6,249 nucleotides of DNA from an uncultured Butyricicoccus sp. Lineage in GTDB: Bacteria > Bacillota > Clostridia > Oscillospirales > Butyricicoccaceae. Shown piece by piece: positions 1-4,800 of this stretch. The DNA is taken from contig CANPPM010000165.1 in assembly GCA_947575935.1 (NCBI GenBank), positions 1 through 6,249 on the forward strand. The letters are read 5' to 3'. The position numbers were made by a program, and so were the translations under genes. Below the pieces are notes generated by a model. That model searched no databases and was not told where the DNA came from. It saw only the letters and a program-made list of their open reading frames with translations. Position 1 is the stretch's first letter; every line of letters starts with the position of its first letter.

Positions 1-1432
1 AGAGCGCCTCCTCCTGTGCTCTGCGTTTTTTCTTGCCCCGGCTGACCAGGATCAAGATCAAGATCAGGATCAGCAGGAACAGCGCCAACCCAGCAATTGC
101 CGCGTAGAGCACCCAATCCGGCAGGCCTGCCAACAGATTGCCGCCTGTTCTGCCCGGCTCAGCCGGCTCGATATAGAACGGCGTCACAATAACAGAAACC
201 TTATCCGCCTGCATATCAGCGTCGATCCCTGCGGCACGGGCGACATGTGCTACCCAATCAGGCAGGTTAATGCTGCCCGGCTGCGCATTAATGGTGACGG
301 AAACCATGCAATCCGTTACAACAGCCGCCGTAGACTCCTTCTGCGTCGTATCTTGACTGGTCAGGTAATCCGTCTCGCCGGAAACACTCAGCCCAGTCTC
401 ATTGCCGTCAAGCGCCTGGCCGCTTTCCACATATTCGGAAAGGTCGGCATTGGTCTCCGTACCTGGCACGCCGCCAGCCGGATTATTCTGGTCGCGCTGG
501 ATCTCGCCGCTGAACACGCGCTTGCCAATAATCCCCTTGCCGTTGGTACTGCCATCCTCCGCATACTCGGGCAGATAGTAACGAATCAGCTCTTCCCACG
601 TGCGGCCAACCTCTACGGTCGTATTCACACCGACACTGAAATTGTCTTCCCCAAACACCGGCTTCAGCAGCTCAATAATGTTCCGGCGGATAATCGCATT
701 CTGCTCACTCTCAAGCGTAATCTTTAACAAGGACGCGTCATTCGACGATGAGACACTGTCGGTATCTATGTAGGGACTGCCATTTTGATCTTCAATCGTT
801 ACATTGTCAAAAATCAGGCCCTCAACCGCATGATTCACCGCACGGCGGATCGCCGCCGCCACCTCGTCCGTCAGCCTGCCGCTGCGCGTAACCACAACCA
901 CAGTCGCCGACGCCTCAATGGTATTGTTCCGGTTGAGTACGAAATCATTATCCTCTCCAGGGGTAACAAAAACCATCGCCTGACGCACATTGTCAAAGCG
1001 CTCGATCATCTCAGCCAACCGTTCCTGCAGCTCGAACCGCAAAAACGTTTCTCGATCCTGCTGGGTGGAAAGCGCGCTGATACTTTCCTTATATAATGTA
1101 TAATTATCTGAACTTGCGGGGTAACCTGCTCCCAGGACCCGGGCTTTAAGCGTACTCTCCATGCTCTCTGGCACTAAGATCGTATCATTGCCCTGCACCT
1201 GATAATCCGATATACTTTGTTCCTGCAGGAAATTTATAATGGAGGTCATGTCCTCGCTGCTCAATTCCCGGAAGAGCGGAACATATGTTTTGTTCATCAA
1301 AACAACGGTCAGAATTATGCCCGCAATAACAAGCACGCCGGCAATCGCCAAGATTATCCGCCATGCCTTTTTGCTGACCTTGGAAAAAAAGCCCTTTGCC
1401 CTTTCTCCAAATTGTTTCATTTTCTCATCCAC
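1..1432 (-). CDS. fliF: Flagellar MS-ring protein FliF, 3' end cut by window edge
   Basis: FliF forms the membrane MS ring of the flagellar basal body, on which the export gate, rotor and rod assemble. Translating the minus strand from 1432 gives 477 uninterrupted codons. They begin MDEKMKQFGERAKGFFSK, with a first membrane helix at about residues 24-46 (WRIILAIAGVLVIAGIILTV). The YscJ/FliF ring domain follows (YVPLFRELSSED at 50-61, LGAGYP at 100-105, QDRETFLRFELQERLAEMI at 125-143). A low-complexity periplasmic linker with GGVPGTETNAD comes later, and a second helix lies at about 440-463 before a basic RGKKKRR stretch. Family members are usually about 520-560 residues, so the missing part should be the cytoplasmic FliG-binding tail. 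The GTG at 1432-1430 is chosen because GGAGG at 1446-1442 sits 9 bases upstream; the ATG at 1420 is too far, and the ATG at 1440 hits a stop after seven codons. No fliE or flgBC precedes it, unlike many flagellar operons. Confidence 0.96.
   Translation of the reverse strand, partial: MDEKMKQFGERAKGFFSKVSKKAWRIILAIAGVLVIAGIILTVVLMNKTYVPLFRELSSEDMTSIINFLQEQSISDYQVQGNDTILVPESMESTLKARVLGAGYPASSDNYTLYKESISALSTQQDRETFLRFELQERLAEMIERFDNVRQAMVFVTPGEDNDFVLNRNNTIEASATVVVVTRSGRLTDEVAAAIRRAVNHAVEGLIFDNVTIEDQNGSPYIDTDSVSSSNDASLLKITLESEQNAIIRRNIIELLKPVFGEDNFSVGVNTTVEVGRTWEELIRYYLPEYAEDGSTNGKGIIGKRVFSGEIQRDQNNPAGGVPGTETNADLSEYVESGQALDGNETGLSVSGETDYLTSQDTTQKESTAAVVTDCMVSVTINAQPGSINLPDWVAHVARAAGIDADMQADKVSVIVTPFYIEPAEPGRTGGNLLAGLPDWVLYAAIAGLALFLLILILILILVSRGKKKRRAQEEAL
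47..70. repeat. Four tandem CARGAT hexamers inside fliF
   Basis: CAGGAT, CAAGAT, CAAGAT and CAGGAT lie head to tail. On the coding strand they read ATCYTG four times, giving Ile-Leu repeats in the second FliF membrane helix. Because the unit is six bases, copy-number change would lengthen or shorten the helix without shifting frame. It may simply reflect a hydrophobic helix with uniform codon use. Confidence 0.7.
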
Positions 1433-1441
1433 GCACGCATA

Positions 1442-1467
1442 CCTCCGCTCGGAAGATTGCCTCTTCC
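1442..1467 (-). promoter_or_regulatory. fliF ribosome binding site with adjacent leader hairpin
   Basis: On the minus strand GGAGG (1446-1442) lies 9 bases before the GTG start and decides it. Four bases upstream is a perfect 6-bp hairpin, GGAAGA / TCTTCC (1467-1462 with 1456-1451), with a 5-base loop. It could position or modulate ribosome access; no ligand-binding riboswitch motif was recognised in this leader. Confidence 0.5.
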
Positions 1468-1521
1468 TCTATATTCACCCCAAAATGGCGCAAACCACCC
1501 TAGGGCCTAACAACTACTCCT

Positions 1522-1550
1522 ATTATACACTCCCATTCATAGATTTTCAA
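1522..1550 (-). promoter_or_regulatory. Sigma-A-type promoter of fliF
   Basis: Read on the minus strand: -35 TTGAAA (1550-1545), a 17-base spacer, and a perfect -10 TATAAT (1527-1522). Transcription should start near 1515, leaving a leader of about 80 bases before the fliF GTG. It lies downstream of the terminator of the preceding gene, so fliF probably heads its own transcript. It does not match the flagellar sigma-28 consensus. Confidence 0.8.
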
Positions 1551-1685
1551 GAGCCAATCAAAAAAAACAAAGGGAATAACCGGTTTTTTTGCTGCAAACC
1601 TTATACACTCTATACAAAGTATCTAGTCTTTGTGCATAGAAAATATATTTATAATATATGAGTTTTCAAACCAATTTTAACATCC

Positions 1686-1720
1686 AAAAAAAACGGACTG
1701 GGAACAAATTTCCAGTCCGT
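1686..1720 (-). terminator. Rho-independent terminator after the yjfB-like gene
   Basis: On the minus strand ACGGACTGG pairs with CCAGTCCGT (1720-1712 with 1701-1693), extendable by AAA/TTT-side pairs across one mismatch, with a short loop. It is followed directly by eight T (down to 1686). It begins 8 bases after the stop codon of the yjfB-like gene. The plus strand has no T tract after the hairpin, so it works for the minus strand only. Confidence 0.92.
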
Positions 1721-1728
1721 AAGCGCGA

Positions 1729-1902
1729 TTATGCATAAACATCGATGTTATAAGGACTTGGCGGAAGCATTTCCATCAGCTCCTGAAGCGCCAGTTCCTC
1801 TGTCTCCATCGTCTTTTTGGTAACCGCCATGTCATAAGACTGCGCAAACTGTGCCGCGCTCATTGACATCGCAGTCGATGCAATGCTGTTCATCAGATCC
1901 AT
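1729..1902 (-). CDS. yjfB: YjfB-family putative motility protein, 57 aa
   Basis: A small gene encoding 57 residues, beginning MDLMNSIASTAMSMSAAQFA and ending PPSPYNIDVYA. The shape matches the YjfB putative motility family of Bacillota. It has an N-terminal M-D hydrophobic Ser/Met/Ala-rich start, a middle helix with V-x-KK-x-M-ET (residues 27-34), a LQELMEML helix (39-46), and a Pro-Ser-Pro stretch with a conserved N-I-D-V end. Molecular function of the family is unknown; the Bacillus subtilis member is associated with the motility regulon. No signal peptide or membrane segment is evident. The ATG at 1902 is chosen because AAAGGAGG upstream has GGAGG at 1916-1912 with 9-base spacing; the nearer ATG at 1907 stops after four codons. 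A strong terminator follows immediately, so it seems monocistronic. Its position just upstream of fliF supports a flagellar link. Confidence 0.85.
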   Translation of the reverse strand: MDLMNSIASTAMSMSAAQFAQSYDMAVTKKTMETEELALQELMEMLPPSPYNIDVYA

Positions 1903-2050
1903 CTCATTTTTCCTCCTTTCTCAATCATGATGCAGGCCTGCCAAAGTCTGTTAAAACCGCAGCCGCTCAATTTATATATCGAAAACTTTAGAGAAAAAGT
2001 AAATGTCCCAGGAAATTTTTTTCCCGCTCTGCCCGCCCTCTGACCAGACG

Positions 2051-2089
2051 AAGAATGCCCCAGGGCTGCTCAGACCCCGGGGCATCCTT
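2051..2089 (-). other. Strong 15-bp stem-loop, probably minus-strand RNA
   Basis: On the minus strand a 15-base arm (2089-2075) pairs fully with 2065-2051 around a 9-base loop. Two of the pairs are G-U on the minus strand but would be A-C mismatches on the plus strand, so the structure favours minus-strand RNA. The tail TTCTTCGTCT is only mildly T-rich. It could be a distal terminator for the phosphatase transcript, or part of a leader or small RNA ahead of the yjfB-like gene. Confidence 0.6.
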
Positions 2090-2127
2090 CATAAAAAGGT
2101 AGGATAGAGAGAGTAGAAAGCATTGTA

Positions 2128-2152
2128 AGCAGCTGTTGTGCATCGTGCTGCT
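2128..2152. repeat. 6-bp inverted repeat (AGCAGC / GCTGCT)
   Basis: Perfect arms at 2128-2133 and 2147-2152 around a 13-base loop. It sits between two stronger hairpins and may be part of the same folded RNA. Confidence 0.45.
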
Positions 2153-2168
2153 CTGAAAGGGGGAACAG

Positions 2169-2198
2169 GTCCGGCGGCGCTTTCTCTGTCCGCCTGAC
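2169..2198. repeat. 8-bp inverted repeat with one mismatch
   Basis: GTC plus GGCGG (2169-2171, 2173-2177) pair with CCGCC plus GAC (2190-2194, 2196-2198) across a single mismatch and a 12-base loop. It lies just downstream, in the minus-strand sense, of a possible TATACT -10 near 2210, so it could be the 5' hairpin of a minus-strand transcript. Confidence 0.5.
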
Positions 2199-2352
2199 CA
2201 TGTTCTAAGTATAACGAAGAATTGTGTAAAAATGATGTACATTCTTTGAAAAATCAAGAAACAATCTATGACATATCTCCCCCGCGGCCAGCTTCTGTAT
2301 GCACGGCTGATGCCGCCGGCAGCAGCAACTTCAACGCCGCTCCCACCGGTTT

Positions 2353-3084
2353 TTAGTCCTGCCGCTCCCATTCGTTGTCCCGGGTCTCGCGGAAGCGGGC
2401 GGCAAAGGCAGGCGGCTCCCCATGATGATATAGATGAGAAATATCACCAAAAGCCAGCATCCGAAAGGACGCCGTACCGGCCCGGCGTTCCTCGGTTGCA
2501 ACTGTCGTAACCGAGCTTGGCGCAGCACAGGTACCATGCCAAAGTACCATCGGAGAAACGTTCAGCAAATGACTAAGCAGTACACACCCCACCCCAAAAT
2601 GACAAAAAAACACCAAAGTATCATTGTTGGGCCGTTCCGCGCTGTAAAGGTATCCTTCTCTCCGGTAGCCGTATCCCTCCAGCAGACGGTCGAGCGCCCC
2701 AGTGACCCGGTCATATTCGGCCTTTACCCTGCCTGCACGAAAAATCTCGGCTTCCTGCCATCGGTCAATATGGAAAAATCGTTCGTCAGCCGTCCAATCC
2801 TGCGGTAGCCAATCCCAGGGTATCATTTCCCGTCCCCCCGCATCTGGGCGGCGAATAGGGGCATGGAACTCCCGCAGCCATCCGCACTCCTCCGCAGTGC
2901 GATGCACCTTATTCAGCGTCAGAGATGCGGTGTCCTTCGCTCTCCCAAGCGGGGAAACATAATATGCCCTTGTCTCAATTTGAGCAAGCCGCTCCGCAAG
3001 TAGCCCGGCCTCCCTCCATCCTTTTTCCGTCAAAGAATCCATCGTATAATCCGGGTCTCCATGCCGTACAATCAATAATTTCAT
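2353..3084 (-). CDS. Histidine phosphatase (phosphoglycerate-mutase-like), 243 aa
   Basis: Encodes a cytosolic histidine phosphatase superfamily enzyme, which moves phosphate through a phosphohistidine; the substrate cannot be told. The protein opens MKLLIVRHGDPDY, with the catalytic RHG at residues 7-9. It then shows LTEKGWREAGLLAERL (18-33), SPLGRAKDTA with the conserved phosphate-binding Arg at 48, WLREF with an acidic residue near 72, and FFCHFGVG with the second catalytic His at 162. The 243-residue length is normal for the family with an inserted lid. The frame stays open upstream to 3297, but those residues have no family likeness. The ATG at 3084 places the beta strand and RHG at the usual N-terminal spot and has AAAGGA (3100-3095) 10 bases upstream. 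Its start overlaps a possible 45-codon ORF by ATGA, which could couple translation. Its neighbours do not indicate a pathway. Confidence 0.9.
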   Translation of the reverse strand: MKLLIVRHGDPDYTMDSLTEKGWREAGLLAERLAQIETRAYYVSPLGRAKDTASLTLNKVHRTAEECGWLREFHAPIRRPDAGGREMIPWDWLPQDWTADERFFHIDRWQEAEIFRAGRVKAEYDRVTGALDRLLEGYGYRREGYLYSAERPNNDTLVFFCHFGVGCVLLSHLLNVSPMVLWHGTCAAPSSVTTVATEERRAGTASFRMLAFGDISHLYHHGEPPAFAARFRETRDNEWERQD

Positions 3085-3218
3085 AATGCTGACATCCTTT
3101 CTTCTTGTCGCCGTGTCCCGCCCCATACCGGCAAAATCACGCCCAATTTCAACCATATATTGCCAATACACTGGCAGACAGGATGAAAAATACCCGTCTT
3201 TTTTAGCGCACTTTTCAT
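3081..3218 (-). CDS. Possible small protein, 45 aa, coupled to the phosphatase
   Basis: A minus-strand frame runs ATG (3218) to TGA (3081), giving 45 residues that begin MKSALKKTGIFHPVCQCIGN and end RRQEERMSAL. In its favour: GGAGGGA lies directly upstream (GGAGG at 3227-3223) and the stop overlaps the phosphatase start as ATGA, a typical coupling arrangement. Against it: the Shine-Dalgarno to ATG gap is only 4 bases, no family is recognised, and its sequence is also the extension of the phosphatase frame in another register. It has a moderately hydrophobic centre (IWLKLGVILPVW) with a basic start, so a short membrane or leader peptide is possible. Confidence 0.3.
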   Translation of the reverse strand: MKSALKKTGIFHPVCQCIGNIWLKLGVILPVWGGTRRQEERMSAL

Positions 3219-3505
3219 AGTCCCTCCGCCTATCGGAAAAGTTCAATCCTATCATAATATTGTAATAGACTTTGCCGCGGCTTTCCAGCCCCAGCATTCA
3301 CTTTTTTAAAAAATATAAAACCGAGCGGCTTTGCATTTACCTGTACCGCTGCAAACAATAGAATTTCCACAGAATTTGTCAAAAAACATAAACTTTATCA
3401 GCAAAAATCTATCCCGTACTATCCCATCAATTTGCGAAATTGCCCAAAATATCCTTAGCACTGTTGTTAAAATTGCCGGTTTTTTACTTTTCTTTCAAGC
3501 CACGC
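3219..3505. other. Divergent intergenic region between the phosphatase and the PTS operon
   Basis: AT-rich spacer between the minus-strand phosphatase unit and the plus-strand PTS promoter. It holds a 15-base palindrome at 3428-3442 (CAATTT and AAATTG arms, GCG centre), about 64 bases upstream of the PTS -35. No good minus-strand promoter for the phosphatase and no clear CcpA cre site were found; the frames across it look non-coding. Confidence 0.5.
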
Positions 3506-3534
3506 TTGACAGGAAGCAGCAAATACGGTATCCT
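3506..3534 (+). promoter_or_regulatory. Sigma-A-type promoter of the PTS operon
   Basis: A perfect -35 TTGACA (3506-3511), a 17-base spacer and -10 TATCCT (3529-3534). The expected start near 3541 puts the RAT hairpin about 12 bases into the transcript, the normal layout for LicT/SacY-controlled PTS operons. The strong promoter suits control by termination rather than by initiation. Confidence 0.85.
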
Positions 3535-3552
3535 TTGAACATAAGTAAATCT

Positions 3553-3580
3553 GTCTTGTGACTGGTCATGCAGGCAAGGC
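3553..3580 (+). promoter_or_regulatory. RAT: LicT/SacY-type ribonucleic antiterminator
   Basis: The RNA can fold as a lower stem GTCTTG / CAAGGC (3553-3558 with 3575-3580, one G-U), an asymmetric internal loop TGA opposite G (3559-3561 versus 3574), and an upper stem CTG / CAG (3562-3564 with 3571-3573) capped by GTCATG. The same order and loop pattern is known from the Bacillus subtilis bgl and sac antiterminators bound by LicT and SacY, including the characteristic CAGGCAA on the 3' side. Its 3' arm overlaps the first bases of the terminator at 3576-3615, so the two structures exclude each other. Binding by the protein encoded at 3915-4787 should hold this fold and allow read-through. Confidence 0.9.
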
Positions 3581-3623
3581 CAAACAACCGGAGTGTATTC
3601 CGGTCGTTTGGCCTTTTTCTTTT
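3576..3623 (+). terminator. Regulated intrinsic terminator of the PTS operon leader
   Basis: AAGGCCAAAC (3576-3585) pairs with GTTTGGCCTT (3606-3615); after one mismatch, ACCGGA (3587-3592) pairs with TCCGGT (3599-3604) around loop GTGTAT. A T-rich tail, TTTTTCTTTT, runs from 3614. Without antiterminator binding, transcription should stop here about 80 bases from the start. Confidence 0.95.
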
Positions 3624-3914
3624 CAGAAAAAGATTGGGAAACCGGGCATCTGGCAGATTCGGCGCCACAAATCGCCGGACTTTATGGACACAGCGCCATT
3701 AAGAAAAGAAAGGGGGACACCAGAAGGAAACCGTATCCGTTTTTCCAAAGCTGTACCAAGTAACCGAAGCATGCAGATTCGTGCGCCGGGTTCCCCGGCA
3801 GCAAGACAAAAACTGAGGGAATTTCAAAATTTTTTTGCCGCAGCACTGCTTGTAAAGGTTATTTATACAACTTATCCGACAGGAAACCGGCGGTGCGTTT
3901 TTCCACGGAGCATT
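3624..3914 (+). other. Long untranslated leader between the terminator and licT
   Basis: About 290 bases separate the leader terminator from the antiterminator gene, longer than is usual. The frame of licT stays open back through the whole leader to a GTG at 3558 inside the RAT, but the upstream residues do not resemble the family. A Shine-Dalgarno-like AAAGGGGG near 3709-3716 has no start codon at useful distance. A short hairpin CCGGG / CCCGG lies at about 3786-3798. No second RAT and no convincing second promoter were found. Confidence 0.5.
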
Positions 3915-4787
3915 ATGAATGAGAAAAAAAAGACCTATCGCATCCACCATGTGATCGGCAACAACTTTGTCGCCGTGCTGGAGGACGGACAGGAGGTCAT
4001 CCTGCGCGGATTGGGCATCGGCTTTAAAAAACAGCCGGGCGACCTAGTCCCAGCCTCTCGGGTGGAAAAAATTTACGCACTGCGGGATCCGGAAAAGTCC
4101 AGCCGTCTGGTGCAGCTGCTGGCTGACGTACCGTCCGAGTTTCTGGACGTCAGCACCGCGATCATCGAGCACTCTGAAAAGGCGCTCGGCTGCCGGCTCA
4201 GCGAGAATATTTATATTACGCTCACCGATCATATCTGTTTTGCTGTCGAACGGCTGCAGAACGGCGCTGCATATCCCAATCACCTGCTCTGGGAAATCCA
4301 AAGCTTTTATCCCAGTGAATTCTCGCTGGGACAGACGGCGCTCGACCTGATTGACCGTCAGTTAGGCTACCGCCTCAGCGAAGACGAAGCCGGGTTTATC
4401 GCGCTGCATATTGTCAATGCTGAGATCAATGGGAAAATGGCCGATATGATCCGAATCACCGAAATCGTCAGCCGCATCATTGACATTGTGCAGGCCTATT
4501 ACAGCATACACCTCGACGAGCGGTCATTGGATTATGGGCGCTTCCTCACCCATTTGAAATTTCTGGGCCAGCGCATTACCCAGAATAAATACACAGGGGA
4601 GCGGGATTCAGAATTCCAGGGAATGCTTGCGCGACGCTATCCGGAGGCCTACCGCTGTGCTGGGCAGATTCGAAACGGCCTGCAAAAAAGTTTCCAGATC
4701 CTGCTGCCCGCCGAGGAACTGACCTTTCTGACCATCCATCTGCATCGGCTCGCCCTATCTATGGGGCTTGCTGAAAACGAACTGTAA
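3915..4787 (+). CDS. licT: BglG/LicT-family transcriptional antiterminator, 290 aa
   Basis: An RNA-binding antiterminator whose activity is set by PTS phosphorylation: it binds a RAT hairpin and prevents the overlapping terminator. Residues 1-60 form the CAT RNA-binding domain (NNFVAVLEDGQEVILRGLGI at 16-35, GFKKQPGD at 36-43). PRD1 follows at about 70-170 and PRD2 at about 175-285. All four regulatory histidines are visible: H106 in LTDHI, H165 in ALHIVNAE, H213 in THLKF and H275 in TIHLHR. Length is close to LicT (about 277). The ATG at 3915 is chosen because it puts the CAT domain at the N terminus; its ribosome site CGGAG is modest, with GGAG 4 bases away. In this family the cognate EIIB usually phosphorylates and inhibits PRD1, while HPr activates PRD2. 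The gene lies behind its probable own RAT, with the EIIC permease directly after it. The licT name is by family likeness; orthology and sugar are not established. Confidence 0.93.
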   Translation: MNEKKKTYRIHHVIGNNFVAVLEDGQEVILRGLGIGFKKQPGDLVPASRVEKIYALRDPEKSSRLVQLLADVPSEFLDVSTAIIEHSEKALGCRLSENIYITLTDHICFAVERLQNGAAYPNHLLWEIQSFYPSEFSLGQTALDLIDRQLGYRLSEDEAGFIALHIVNAEINGKMADMIRITEIVSRIIDIVQAYYSIHLDERSLDYGRFLTHLKFLGQRITQNKYTGERDSEFQGMLARRYPEAYRCAGQIRNGLQKSFQILLPAEELTFLTIHLHRLALSMGLAENEL

Positions 4788-4800
4788 AGGAGTAATTTCA

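Larger units (their letters stand above)
1903..2352. other. 450-base intergenic region with several hairpins and no convincing gene
   Basis: Open frames here lack ribosome binding sites and recognisable composition. What can be seen: a minus-strand TATACT (possible -10) near 2210; three hairpins (2169-2198, 2128-2152, 2051-2089); two direct-repeat copies (2027-2045 and 2184-2199); and a GC-rich imperfect hairpin at 2306-2326 just after the phosphatase stop, with 9-base arms and one mismatch but no T tract. The yjfB-like promoter must lie in the AT-rich part around 1960-2020 or farther up, but no clear -35/-10 pair was found. Confidence 0.6.

Noticed and set aside
1433..1520. c-di-GMP riboswitch in the fliF leader
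   Set aside because: The leader is about 80 bases and lacks the conserved riboswitch core; only a short hairpin is present.
245..1661. Plus-strand open frames over the left part
   Set aside because: They are antisense to the fliF frame, which is continuous and matches the family along its whole length.
1976..2003. Sigma-28 promoter for the yjfB-like gene (CGATAT at 1981-1976)
   Set aside because: The -10 resembles the consensus, but no TAAA lies 14-16 bases upstream; nearby TAAAGTTT is at the wrong distance.
2070..2201. 43-codon minus-strand frame starting MVRRTEKAPP
   Set aside because: No Shine-Dalgarno sequence before its ATG, and it ends inside the strong hairpin; more likely chance.
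2306..2326. Terminator of the phosphatase gene
   Set aside because: The hairpin has a mismatch and no T tract follows on the minus strand.
1988..2371. Minus-strand 127-codon frame across the structured region
   Set aside because: Low-complexity start, no ribosome site, no recognisable domain, and it overlaps the phosphatase end and the hairpins.
3085..3297. N-terminal extension of the phosphatase by 71 codons
   Set aside because: The extension has no family likeness, and the RHG motif is N-terminal when the ATG at 3084 is used, which also has a ribosome site.
3331..3561. 76-codon plus-strand frame ahead of the PTS operon
   Set aside because: It spans the promoter and the start of the RAT, lacks a ribosome site and resembles nothing.
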